DNA of 64,000 bases, taken from assembly GCF_900459225.1 (NCBI RefSeq), contig NZ_UHFH01000003.1, positions 588,501-652,500 on the forward strand. Reading direction: 5' to 3'. Below are positions 37,867 to 47,161 of this stretch, piece after piece (the stretch's first letter is position 1; each line of letters opens with the position of its first letter). Made by a program: the position numbers and the translations under genes. This DNA is from Streptococcus dysgalactiae subsp. dysgalactiae (lineage in GTDB: Bacteria; Bacillota; Bacilli; Lactobacillales; Streptococcaceae). The notes beneath the pieces were generated by a model. The model was not told the origin of the DNA. It did not search any database and worked only from the letters and a program-made list of their open reading frames with translations.

Positions 37867-38642
37867 TTAATCCCATTGCCTTACACCTTGGTCCACTGAC
37901 TATTCATTGGTATGCTTTATGTATTTTATCAGGCCTTATTTTGGCGGTTTACTTGGCATCAAAAGAAGCCCCCAGAAAAGGCATGACCTCTGATGATATC
38001 TTAGATTTTATTCTCATTGCCTTTCCCTTAGCCCTCATTGGAGCAAGACTCTATTACGTTGTGTTTGAGTGGTCTTATTATGCACATCATTTAGACGAAA
38101 TTATTGCTATTTGGAATGGTGGCATTGCTATCTATGGTGGTCTCATTACAGGTGCTCTAGTTCTTTTGGTTTATTGTTATTATAAAGTGCTAGATCCTAT
38201 TCATTTTTTAGACATCGCTGCACCGGGAGTTATGATTGCCCAAGCTATTGGGCGTTGGGGAAATTTCGTTAACCAAGAAGCTTATGGTAAAGCTGTCAGT
38301 CATTTGAACTACCTGCCGAGCTTTATTCAAAAACAGATGTTTATTGAAGGAAGTTATCGTATCCCGACCTTTCTTTATGAATCCCTTTGGAATCTTTTAG
38401 GGTTTATTATCATCATGATTTGGCGTCGCAAGCCTAAAAGCCTTCTCGATGGCGAAATTTTTGCGTTTTATCTGATTTGGTATGGGTGCGGACGTCTAGT
38501 CATTGAAGGGATGCGAACAGATAGTCTGATGTTCTTAGGCTTCCGTGTTTCCCAATATGTTTCTGTATTATTAATTATCATTGGTCTGGTCTTCGTCTTT
38601 AAAAGACGTCGTCAAAAGGGAATTTCTTATTATCAAAAATAG
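37863..38642 (+). CDS. lgt: Prolipoprotein diacylglyceryl transferase Lgt
   Basis: A membrane enzyme that transfers diacylglycerol from phosphatidylglycerol to the lipobox Cys of prolipoproteins. The family signature [13 protein letters not shown] is at about residue 136, with [18 protein letters not shown] at the start and a C-terminal [11 protein letters not shown]. Seven hydrophobic segments are present. The ATG overlaps the hprK stop (ATGA). Substrates in this window include PstS and the DUF4430 lipoprotein. Confidence 0.96.
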   Translation: MINPIALHLGPLTIHWYALCILSGLILAVYLASKEAPRKGMTSDDILDFILIAFPLALIGARLYYVVFEWSYYAHHLDEIIAIWNGGIAIYGGLITGALVLLVYCYYKVLDPIHFLDIAAPGVMIAQAIGRWGNFVNQEAYGKAVSHLNYLPSFIQKQMFIEGSYRIPTFLYESLWNLLGFIIIMIWRRKPKSLLDGEIFAFYLIWYGCGRLVIEGMRTDSLMFLGFRVSQYVSVLLIIIGLVFVFKRRRQKGISYYQK

Positions 38643-38663
38643 GGATAGAAAGAGGAGGAACTT

Positions 38664-39071
38664 ATGGATTTGGTTGGAATTTCACTTATTATTATTGCGC
38701 TAGCATTTGTTGCTTTGGTTGTTTTTTTAATTCTTGTTTTGAAAAAAGTTTCTGAAACAGTTGACGAAGCGAAAAAAACCATCTCAATTTTAACTAGCGA
38801 TGTGAACGTCACTCTCTATCAAACTAACGAAATTTTGGCGAAAGCAAATGTTCTTGTTGAGGATGTCAACGGTAAAGTTGCCACAATTGATCCTTTATTT
38901 GTGGCTATTGCGGATTTGTCAGAAAGTGTATCTGACTTAAATCTTCAAGCGAGACATTTTGGTCAAAAAGCAAGCAGTGCGACACATAATGTTACAAAAG
39001 CTGGTAAAGTTGCTCTCGTTGGTAAGATGGCATCAAAAGTATTTGGTAAAAAAGGGGAAAAGCATGAGTAA
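38664..39071 (+). CDS. DUF948-family membrane-anchored protein
   Basis: A 135-residue protein with one N-terminal membrane helix (IIIALAFVALVVFLILVL) and an extended helical, probably coiled-coil part (SETVDEAKKTISILTSDVNVTL ...). This is the DUF948 pattern found beside YtxH proteins in firmicutes, including general-stress loci of Bacillus. AGAGGAGG precedes the ATG. It follows lgt by 21 bases and overlaps the next gene by eight, so it belongs to the hprK-lgt operon. The function is not established. Confidence 0.85.
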   Translation: MDLVGISLIIIALAFVALVVFLILVLKKVSETVDEAKKTISILTSDVNVTLYQTNEILAKANVLVEDVNGKVATIDPLFVAIADLSESVSDLNLQARHFGQKASSATHNVTKAGKVALVGKMASKVFGKKGEKHE

Positions 39072-39474
39072 ATTCTTTAAAACATTAGTAGTGGGTGCTG
39101 CATCTGGAGCAGCAGCAGCTTACTTCTTATCAACAGAAAAAGGTAAGGCTTTGAAAAATCGTGCTGAAAAAGCTTACCAAGCCTACAAAGAAAATCCAGA
39201 TGATTACCACCAACTTGCTAAAGAAAAAGGTAGTGAATACACTCATTTAGCACGTGACACTTTCTATGATGTGAAAGATAAGCTGGCTACTGGAGAGGTG
39301 ACAAAAGAGGAGATTCTTGAGTTACTCAAAGATAAAACAACAGCTTTCGTGCAAAAAACAAAAGAAACCCTTGCCGAAGTTGAAGCGAAAGAAAATCAAG
39401 ACGACATTATCATTGACTATACTCAACAAGATGAGCATGTTAGTGACGCTGACACTTCACAAGATAAATACTAA
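39064..39474 (+). CDS. YtxH-domain protein
   Basis: A 136-residue protein starting MSKFFKTLVVGAASGAAAAYFLSTEKGK, the small-residue membrane helix and Gly/Lys boundary typical of YtxH. A long, highly charged helical tail follows. The ATG at 39064 is preferred to upstream in-frame starts because it sits after AAAGGGGAAAAGC and is embedded in the end of the DUF948 gene. The two proteins probably work together at the membrane, perhaps in stress adaptation; this is inferred from their constant pairing. Confidence 0.85.
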   Translation: MSKFFKTLVVGAASGAAAAYFLSTEKGKALKNRAEKAYQAYKENPDDYHQLAKEKGSEYTHLARDTFYDVKDKLATGEVTKEEILELLKDKTTAFVQKTKETLAEVEAKENQDDIIIDYTQQDEHVSDADTSQDKY

Positions 39475-39501
39475 ATAAGACAACCTAAAAAACAAAAAAA
39501 G

Positions 39502-39595
39502 AAAAGATTGAAGGCTTTGCTCACCAGTCCCCATAGTTAATTTTCGGCTAACTGAAGAAGGGAAGTGGTTATTGTGGCTTCAATCTTTTTGGTTT
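39502..39595. terminator. Bidirectional terminator-like element with long structured loop
   Basis: A perfect 12-bp stem (AAAAGATTGAAG / CTTCAATCTTTT) brackets a 64-nt loop that can itself fold (AGTTA/TAACT; CCA..CCC with GGG..TGG). T-runs follow on both strands. It separates the YtxH gene from the convergent DUF3270 gene. The long loop is unusual for a simple terminator. Confidence 0.6.
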
Positions 39596-39636
39596 TTGGC
39601 AAAAGAAAAAGAGTCACGGAAAATGGACTCTAGAAG

Positions 39637-39921
39637 TTACATTAGTAATGATTTGATACCTTTAGCTAGTAAGGAAGTGATCCCTAAGCTGATGATGCTG
39701 GCAAATAAGAAAGCCAAAACCGGTGCTAAGTTCATTACGAGTAGGACAAATGCAAATAAAACAGTAATAAGGCTAAAGCAAGCAATCCGAGCGAAGAATA
39801 CTAACTCTTTTAGTTTAGCACTCTGACCATTGAACTCTTGAAAATCTTGGAATTTACCCTGGGATTCTTGATAGGAATCGTCGTGTTCGAATGCGTCATG
39901 CTTCTTTAACGGTGTTGGCAT
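39637..39921 (-). CDS. DUF3270-type small membrane protein
   Basis: A 94-residue protein. The first 40 residues are hydrophilic and acidic (HDAFEHDDSYQESQGKFQDFQEF), followed by two membrane helices (FFARIACFSLITVLFAFVLLVM and VLAFLFASIISLGITSLLA). I recognise it as the streptococcal DUF3270 family, whose function is unknown. AAAGGAGAGG lies just before the ATG. It is convergent with the YtxH gene and divergent from the U32 genes. Confidence 0.75.
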   Translation of the reverse strand: MPTPLKKHDAFEHDDSYQESQGKFQDFQEFNGQSAKLKELVFFARIACFSLITVLFAFVLLVMNLAPVLAFLFASIISLGITSLLAKGIKSLLM

Positions 39922-40083
39922 AGTCCTCTCCTTTCCTTCAGATACTAAGCTATTCTACCACAAAAGTCCCATTTTGTCATCTTTTTTTAAATAAATTGAA
40001 AAAATTCAATAACCTTGACGAAGCTAGCTGCGGCAGGAAAAAATTACCAAATCGGAAGCTGTCAGATTTTGCAAGAAATATGC

Positions 40084-40110
40084 TTGACGCTTAGAATTTT
40101 TTGGTATAAT
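40084..40110 (+). promoter_or_regulatory. Promoter of the first U32 gene, giving a near-leaderless mRNA
   Basis: TTGACG at 40084-40089 and TATAAT at 40105-40110 are spaced by 15 bases. The ATG begins only 10 bases after the -10, so transcription would start about at the ATG itself. Confidence 0.6.
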
Positions 40111-40119
40111 AAAGGTTAT

Positions 40120-41046
40120 ATGAAAAAAATAATTATTACAGCCACAGCGGAAAGTATAGAGCAAGTCAAGGCTTTATTAGCTGCTGGTGTCGATCGTATT
40201 TATGTTGGTGAAGCGAATTATGGGTTACGTCTCCCCCATAATTTTTCTTATGACGAATTGAGACAAATTGCCAAACTAGTCCACGAGGCTGGAAAAGAAT
40301 TAACAGTAGCTTGCAATGCTTTGATGCATCAAGATATGATGGATCACATCAAACCCTTTTTAGACTTAATGGCAGAGATTGCTGTTGACTATCTTGTGGT
40401 TGGTGATGCAGGTGTGTTTTATGTCAATAAAAGGGATGGCTATAACTTTAAACTGATTTATGACACATCTGTTTTTGTGACGTCTAGTCGCCAGGTAAAT
40501 TTCTGGGGGCAACATGGTGCTGTTGAAAGTGTCTTGGCTCGAGAAATCCCATCAGCAGAGTTATTCACCTTAGCTGAAAATTTGGAATTTCCAGCAGAAG
40601 TGCTTGTCTATGGTGCTTCAGTCATTCATCATTCGAAACGTCCCTTGCTAGAAAATTATTACCATTTTACCAAGATTGATGATGAGGTTAGTCGTGAACG
40701 CGGTCTTTTCTTGGCAGAGCCAGGAGATGCTAACAGTCATTATTCCATTTATGAGGACAATCATGGCACTCATATTTTCATTAATAATGATATTGATATG
40801 ATGTCTAAATTGGGTGAGCTTTATGAGCATGGTTTAACTCATTGGAAGCTGGATGGTATTTACTGTCCTGGTGATGATTTTGTAGCTATTACTAAATTGT
40901 TTATTCAAGCAAAAGAGTTATTAGAAGCAGGGCAATTTACCCAAGGGAAAGCTAAAAAGCTTGATCAAGAGGTACATGCCCATCATCCATCTGGCCGTGG
41001 TCTAGATACTGGTTTTTACGATTTTGATCCAAAAACCGTGAAATAA
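40120..41046 (+). CDS. U32-family protein, TrhP1/YrrN-like (tRNA hydroxylation)
   Basis: A 308-residue TIM-barrel-like protein with ITATAESIEQVKALLAAGVDRIYVGEANYGLR at the start, as in short U32 'collagenase-like' proteins. In Bacillus the adjacent pair YrrN/YrrO (TrhP1/TrhP2) makes 5-hydroxyuridine at tRNA position 34, using prephenate-dependent chemistry. Here two U32 genes also lie in tandem. The MKKIIITA start is chosen; upstream codons lie in or before the promoter. There is no strong ribosome-binding site. The old peptidase name is probably misleading. Confidence 0.82.
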   Translation: MKKIIITATAESIEQVKALLAAGVDRIYVGEANYGLRLPHNFSYDELRQIAKLVHEAGKELTVACNALMHQDMMDHIKPFLDLMAEIAVDYLVVGDAGVFYVNKRDGYNFKLIYDTSVFVTSSRQVNFWGQHGAVESVLAREIPSAELFTLAENLEFPAEVLVYGASVIHHSKRPLLENYYHFTKIDDEVSRERGLFLAEPGDANSHYSIYEDNHGTHIFINNDIDMMSKLGELYEHGLTHWKLDGIYCPGDDFVAITKLFIQAKELLEAGQFTQGKAKKLDQEVHAHHPSGRGLDTGFYDFDPKTVK

Positions 41047-41151
41047 ACACGTAACCCTTATCTTGAGTGAGTTTACTATTTCAAGGCAAGACAGGGTTAT
41101 GACACCATTACACAGGTAATCTACCTATCTTGAAAATAGAAAGAATATCAC
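41047..41151 (+). other. Structured spacer between the two U32 genes
   Basis: AACCCT (41052-41057) pairs with AGGGTT (41093-41098), and CTTGA with TCAAG inside it. There is no T-run, so it is not a classical terminator. The remaining sequence up to the second U32 gene has no clear promoter. Confidence 0.4.
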
Positions 41152-42438
41152 ATGTCACATATGAAAAAACGTCCAGAGGTTTTATCACCTGCTGGAACAC
41201 TGGAAAAATTAAAAGTTGCGATTGACTATGGCGCAGATGCTATTTTTGTCGGAGGACAGGCCTATGGTCTAAGAAGCCGTGCTGGTAACTTCTCTATGGA
41301 GGAATTGCAAGAAGGCATTGATTATGCTCATGCGCGTGGGGCTAAGGTCTATGTTGCTGCTAACATGGTTACCCATGAGGGGAACGAAATTGGTGCGGGT
41401 GAGTGGTTCCGCCAACTGCGTGATATGGGACTTGATGCGGTCATTGTTTCAGACCCAGCCTTGATTGTCATTTGCTCAACAGAAGCTCCAGGTTTGGAAA
41501 TTCATTTATCAACTCAAGCCTCATCTACCAATTATGAAACCTTTGAATTTTGGAAAGCGATCGGGTTGACGCGTGTTGTATTAGCCCGTGAGGTCAATAT
41601 GGCTGAATTAGCAGAAATCCGTAAGCGGACAGATGTGGAAATTGAAGCCTTTGTCCATGGAGCCATGTGTATCTCTTATTCAGGCCGCTGTGTCTTATCC
41701 AACCACATGAGTCACCGTGATGCTAACCGAGGTGGTTGTTCACAGTCTTGTCGTTGGAAATATGATCTCTATGATATGCCATTTGGGGCTGAACGTCGTT
41801 CTCTAAAAGGAGAAATTCCTGAAGACTACTCCATGTCTTCTGTTGACATGTGTATGATTGAGCATATTCCTGACCTGATTGAAAATGGGGTTGATAGCCT
41901 AAAAATCGAAGGACGGATGAAATCCATTCATTACGTCTCAACCGTAACCAACTGTTACAAGGCGGCTGTAGATGCTTATATGGAAAGTCCGGAGGCCTTC
42001 TATGCGATTAAAGATGAATTGATTGACGAACTATGGAAGGTGGCTCAGCGTGAATTGGCAACAGGTTTTTATTATGGCACTCCAAGCGAGAATGAACAGT
42101 TGTTTGGCGCTCGCCGTAAAATTCCACAATACAAATTTGTCGGAGAAGTAGTTGCCTTTGACTCAGCTAGCATGACAGCGACCATTCGTCAGCGTAATGT
42201 CATCATGGAAGGCGATCGGATTGAATTTTATGGACCAGGTTTCCGTCATTTTGAAACGGTTGTTAAGGATCTACATGATGCGGATGGCCAAAAGATTGAC
42301 CGTGCCCCAAATCCAATGGAACTCTTAACCATCTCTTTACCGAGAGAAGTTAAGCCAGGGGATATGATTAGGGCTTGCAAGGAAGGTCTGGTTAACCTCT
42401 ATCAAAAAGACGGTACAAGTAAAACGGTCAGAGCTTAA
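41152..42438 (+). CDS. U32-family protein, TrhP2/YrrO-like (tRNA hydroxylation)
   Basis: A 428-residue U32 protein with RPEVLSPAGTLEKLKVAIDYGADAIFVGG at the N terminus. It carries the family signature EAFVHGAMCISYSGRCVLSNHMSHRDANRGGCSQSCRW, whose Cys residues are proposed to hold an iron-sulfur cluster. A C-terminal beta-barrel part (FVGEVVAFDSASMTATIRQRN) follows. The function inferred from the Bacillus pair is hydroxylation of U34 in tRNA. Starts at 41152 or the nearby ATG at 41161 are both possible. It follows the first U32 gene by 105 bases and likely acts with it. Confidence 0.87.
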   Translation: MSHMKKRPEVLSPAGTLEKLKVAIDYGADAIFVGGQAYGLRSRAGNFSMEELQEGIDYAHARGAKVYVAANMVTHEGNEIGAGEWFRQLRDMGLDAVIVSDPALIVICSTEAPGLEIHLSTQASSTNYETFEFWKAIGLTRVVLAREVNMAELAEIRKRTDVEIEAFVHGAMCISYSGRCVLSNHMSHRDANRGGCSQSCRWKYDLYDMPFGAERRSLKGEIPEDYSMSSVDMCMIEHIPDLIENGVDSLKIEGRMKSIHYVSTVTNCYKAAVDAYMESPEAFYAIKDELIDELWKVAQRELATGFYYGTPSENEQLFGARRKIPQYKFVGEVVAFDSASMTATIRQRNVIMEGDRIEFYGPGFRHFETVVKDLHDADGQKIDRAPNPMELLTISLPREVKPGDMIRACKEGLVNLYQKDGTSKTVRA

Positions 42439-42642
42439 TTGAAATAAATATGAAAGGCCCTTTTTCCCTAGTGGCGTAAAAGCTGCGTTTGGGATAAAAG
42501 AGCCTGTTTTTTGAAAATTAGATACCACGATAGCTTATTTTCAAAAAACTTGATAAAATAAGGTCATCATAACTAAAAAGTTGAAAAAAAGATTGCTTTT
42601 GTCAATTTATTTTCGAATAGTATAAGTAAGGAGGAAAAAATA

Positions 42643-42855
42643 ATGGCAGAATTTACGTTTAAAATTGAAGAACACTTACTCACCTTGTCAGAAAATGATA
42701 AAGGTTGGACGAAAGAATTGAACCGCGTCAGCTTTAATGGCGCAGAAGCCAAATGGGATATCCGCACGTGGAGTCCAGACCATACGAAAATGGGGAAAGG
42801 CATTACTCTTACCAATGAAGAATTTAAAACCATCTTAGATGCTTTTCGTAAGTAA
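42643..42855 (+). CDS. ydbC: YdbC, PC4-like single-stranded DNA-binding protein
   Basis: A 70-residue protein (MAEFTFKIEEHLLTLSEND...) of the YdbC family, whose Lactococcus member has a PC4/Sub1-like fold and binds single-stranded DNA. The KGWTKELNRVSFNGAEAKWDIRTWSPDH stretch and the C-terminal helix are characteristic. AAGGAGG lies eight bases before the ATG. It is a monocistronic gene followed by a very long bidirectional terminator. Its cellular role is unproven. Confidence 0.85.
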   Translation: MAEFTFKIEEHLLTLSENDKGWTKELNRVSFNGAEAKWDIRTWSPDHTKMGKGITLTNEEFKTILDAFRK

Positions 42856-42872
42856 AACCTCTCTATGGTTGT

Positions 42873-42966
42873 AAAAAATAACCCTTCTAGTCAACTGCAC
42901 CTTGACATCTTGGCCATTTTAAGGCTGGTAATCGGGTGCAGTTGACACGGAGAAGGGTTATTTTTT
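42873..42966. terminator. Very long bidirectional terminator hairpin
   Basis: The outer arms AAAAAATAACCCTTCT / AGAAGGGTTATTTTTT (16 bp) and inner arms GTCAACTGCACC / GGTGCAGTTGAC (12 bp) stack with a small internal loop and a roughly 32-nt apical loop. The right arm contains the stop codon of the convergent 46-aa gene. Confidence 0.85.
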
Positions 42967-43098
42967 AGATTGAAGACGGTCAGCAAGGCCTACAAAAACT
43001 AAGATTAGACCTAAGCCTATAAAAATCCACTTCGCAGCTAGAAGACCATAAAGGACAAAAATAGCAGCACTAATATAAGAGATATATTCTTTTGTCAT
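42958..43098 (-). CDS. Small membrane protein, 46 aa
   Basis: The peptide is MTKEYISYISAAIFVLYGLL followed by AAKWIFIGLGLILVFVGLAD and a basic end RLQSKK. It has two short membrane segments separated by a Lys. GAAAGTAATG is a weak ribosome-binding region upstream. The last two codons and the stop lie in the arm of the long terminator hairpin. Its position, right before the flavoprotein gene's end, leaves it as an independent minus-strand unit or a read-through product. No known function. Confidence 0.6.
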   Translation of the reverse strand: MTKEYISYISAAIFVLYGLLAAKWIFIGLGLILVFVGLADRLQSKK

Positions 43099-43149
43099 CA
43101 CGTTTTCATTACTTTCTTTAGGATACCCTCTATTATAGCATAAAAGCCA

Positions 43150-44277
43150 TTAACAATCACAAGTGACTTCGCAGCAGTCTAGGCGATCAAGATGCATTTG
43201 GTTAGCTCTGTAAAATTCCAGAATATCAGGGTCAAGCTGCCAGCCTTCTCGGCTAGCAATTTCAGTGATAAGTGGCGAGAAGCGTTGACGGAATTTATAA
43301 ATATAGCAGAAAATGGTATTTCCTTGTCTCAAACTAGGACCAATCAAGAAACAGTTTGAGTTTAGGGTGGATTCGTCATTCTCTGTTACTAGGGGAATAC
43401 CATCTTGATTGTAGTCAAAAATGGCTTCTCCGCCAATAAGCTGGCAGGTGTTTAAAAATCCAGTGGCTAAGATAGGTTTGTGGCGACTATAAGCAGTGCT
43501 GCCATCTTGAAAAATGACTTGATAACCTTTTTCGGTTTGATGGATTTCTTGGGCATGTTTTCCTTCTGTGATGTGAATGTGATAGTTGGGATTGTCTTGA
43601 ATATGTTTGAGTCTCTCTTGGGTAATCGGTGATAAGGAAATACTAGGATCGGCAGCTGTTTCGCTTTTTCCAAAACTATCGGTAAATAAATGAACCTCAT
43701 TGCCAAGATAGGCTAAATGAGTGAGGGCATCACAGGCACTCTCATTTCCCCCAATAATAATAAAAGGATCTTCAGATTTGACATTAAAGGAGTCAACTTG
43801 ACCATAGTGCATGCCTAGTTTAGCTCCTTTGATTCCTTGAGTGTTTGGCAGTTGGAATTCTCCGGTTGCCATAATCAGATAACGGCAACTAAAATCACCT
43901 TGGCTAGTGTTTAGGTGATAACCTTTGGGATGGCGTTGGATTGTTAGTACCTGAGTATTCGTTTGAATCGATAAGTTGTCATTTTTAGCAACTAAGGACA
44001 AGTAATGAGCATATTCAGGTCCAGATAGGTGCTCCTTATTGAAGCTAAAAGCGGGTGATGTATTAGGAACAACAGCATTAATATCTGGAAAACCAAAACC
44101 ATTTGTAGTAAAGGAAGGTGTAATAAATTGTGTAGTTCTTGGCCATTTCAAAAAGCTATCTCCAACAGTTCCCTGCTCAAGAATCAAAAAATCGTTAATG
44201 TCGTATCTTTTTAAAGCGGCACCGAATCCAATGCCGGCAGCTCCTGCTCCAATGATAATAATCTGATAATGTTTCAT
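43150..44277 (-). CDS. CzcO-like flavoprotein (NAD(P)/FAD-dependent oxidoreductase) with Cys-rich tail
   Basis: A 375-residue protein with an N-terminal FAD-binding Rossmann motif (IIIGAGAAGIGFGAALKRY) and FLILEQGTVGDSFLKWPRTTQF. A second dinucleotide site reads PFIIIGGNESACDALTHLAYLG, and ATGFLNTCQLIGGE follows near the end. This is the arrangement of CzcO/monooxygenase-like flavoproteins (COG2072), often found with zinc efflux genes. The C terminus, DRLDCCEVTCDC, is a cluster of four Cys that could bind a metal. A perfect AdcR-type zinc box lies 42 bases upstream of the start, so zinc control is likely. The substrate is unknown. Confidence 0.82.
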   Translation of the reverse strand: MKHYQIIIIGAGAAGIGFGAALKRYDINDFLILEQGTVGDSFLKWPRTTQFITPSFTTNGFGFPDINAVVPNTSPAFSFNKEHLSGPEYAHYLSLVAKNDNLSIQTNTQVLTIQRHPKGYHLNTSQGDFSCRYLIMATGEFQLPNTQGIKGAKLGMHYGQVDSFNVKSEDPFIIIGGNESACDALTHLAYLGNEVHLFTDSFGKSETAADPSISLSPITQERLKHIQDNPNYHIHITEGKHAQEIHQTEKGYQVIFQDGSTAYSRHKPILATGFLNTCQLIGGEAIFDYNQDGIPLVTENDESTLNSNCFLIGPSLRQGNTIFCYIYKFRQRFSPLITEIASREGWQLDPDILEFYRANQMHLDRLDCCEVTCDC

Positions 44278-44318
44278 ATGATTCTCCTTGACAAGTGTTT
44301 AGACTTAGGTTAAAATAC

Positions 44319-44330
44319 TTAACTAGTTAA
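44319..44330. promoter_or_regulatory. AdcR-type zinc-responsive operator
   Basis: TTAACTAGTTAA is a perfect palindrome matching the streptococcal AdcR consensus TTAACnnGTTAA. It lies in the 103-base gap between the divergent flavoprotein and Amt-like genes and could repress both when zinc is sufficient. Confidence 0.75.
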
Positions 44331-44380
44331 CTATTTTACAGTTTAACAAAACTTAGAAACTTTGTAAAGAAAGGAAAATC

Positions 44381-45418
44381 ATGTTTCTATTAATATGTAT
44401 TTTAGTAATGTGGGTGATGATCTTTGGAGTTGCCTGTTTTTATTTTGGAAGCTTAGATAAACAGCTTACTCCGCAAGTGATTTATCGTTTTACCTTAGCC
44501 ATTCTGGTGGCAACTCTTATTTGGATTTTAGGCGCTTACTTTTTCGCCTTTGAAGGCAAAATGCAAACCTTAATGACGGTAAAATCAGTTTCTTTAGAAA
44601 GAGCCTTGGACTTGTTATTCCAATTATGTTTTTGCTTGTATGCAGTGGTTATGCTTATTGGTGCCATCATTGATCGGGTCAAAACCAGTCATCTCCTCTT
44701 GTTAGTTGGAGTGTGGATTAGTTTAGTCTATACCCCTTTAGCCTACTTGATGTGGAATACAGAGGGTCTATTAGCTAACTTAGGTGCTAGAGATTTTTCG
44801 GGAGGTATGGTGGTTCATTTATCGGCTGGACTGTCAACTTATATTTTGGCTCATTTTGCTGGGAAAACTCCTCACCAGCATGAGAAGATTCGCCAAGAAT
44901 GGTTATATCTGGGTATGATTTTGGTGACCTTTGGTTGGTTTGGCTTTAATGTTGGACCTGTTGGACAATTGAATGCTTTGGCGGGTCAAGTTTTGCTTAA
45001 TACCCTTTTAGCCATTGTTTGTGGTGGCTTTTCTTGGAGTCTAGTAACCTTTTTAAGGCACAAGGAAGAATCAACCGTTGCTTTGCTCAATGGCATGATT
45101 GTTGGCCTAGTGACCAGTACGGCAGGTGTAGGGTATCTTAACACAGGAGAGATTAGTTTTTTGACCTTTGTAGCAAGTGGTTTGACTTGTCTTCTGACGG
45201 ATTACCTTAGTCATCAGTTGCCTGTTGATGATGTGGTGGATTCATTTGCCATGAATGGTATAGGAGGTTTTTTAGGAAGCTTAGGGCTTGCGCTATTGAG
45301 ACCTCATCTTCTATTCCCGCAAATACTTGCCATCTTTGTAACGATTTTTCTATCTACTCTAGTCTCTTTTGTTCTTGCGAAGGCTCTTTTACAACATAAA
45401 ACCAAGAAAGTTGAATAA
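44381..45418 (+). CDS. Ammonium transporter (Amt) family protein, divergent
   Basis: A 345-residue membrane protein with about ten helices. It keeps ARDFSGGMVVHLSAG (first pore His, here His146) and FGWFGFNVGPVG. The second twin-His site, normally in a D-x-F-x-x-H-G-x-G motif, reads DSFAMNGIGGFLG, with Asn292 in place of His. It is also shorter than ordinary AmtB/NrgA (about 400). It therefore may transport a different or additional substrate, or have altered specificity. AAAGAAAGG precedes the ATG. It shares an AdcR-type box with the divergent flavoprotein. No glnK/PII gene is next to it. Confidence 0.85.
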   Translation: MFLLICILVMWVMIFGVACFYFGSLDKQLTPQVIYRFTLAILVATLIWILGAYFFAFEGKMQTLMTVKSVSLERALDLLFQLCFCLYAVVMLIGAIIDRVKTSHLLLLVGVWISLVYTPLAYLMWNTEGLLANLGARDFSGGMVVHLSAGLSTYILAHFAGKTPHQHEKIRQEWLYLGMILVTFGWFGFNVGPVGQLNALAGQVLLNTLLAIVCGGFSWSLVTFLRHKEESTVALLNGMIVGLVTSTAGVGYLNTGEISFLTFVASGLTCLLTDYLSHQLPVDDVVDSFAMNGIGGFLGSLGLALLRPHLLFPQILAIFVTIFLSTLVSFVLAKALLQHKTKKVE

Positions 45419-45437
45419 ATAAGACAAGAAGCAATAT

Positions 45438-45475
45438 AAAAAAGGTAATCCACTTGAAGTAGGACTACCTTTTTA
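45438..45475. terminator. Bidirectional terminator between the Amt gene and lysS
   Basis: AAAAAAGGTA.TCC pairs with GGA.TACCTTTTT around a loop of about ten bases, with A- and T-tracts on the two sides. Confidence 0.8.
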
Positions 45476-45494
45476 TTATCATAAGTTTTTTATA

Positions 45495-47021
<1,527 letters not shown>

Positions 47022-47161
47022 TCATAAAAGGGGCTAGAATACACCTATATTTCGTTGGAAAATGCAACTGCAGCGGGGCACTTTTTTGAAAATGAAATTG
47101 AAAAGCCTAATGGAAAATAGTATAATGGTTGGGATATTAAACTAGAAAAGAAGAGAGACTC

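Noticed and set aside
39572..39826. Plus-strand frame of 84 codons antisense to the DUF3270 gene
   Set aside because: It begins inside the bidirectional terminator and opposes a gene with a clear start, ribosome-binding site and membrane helices.
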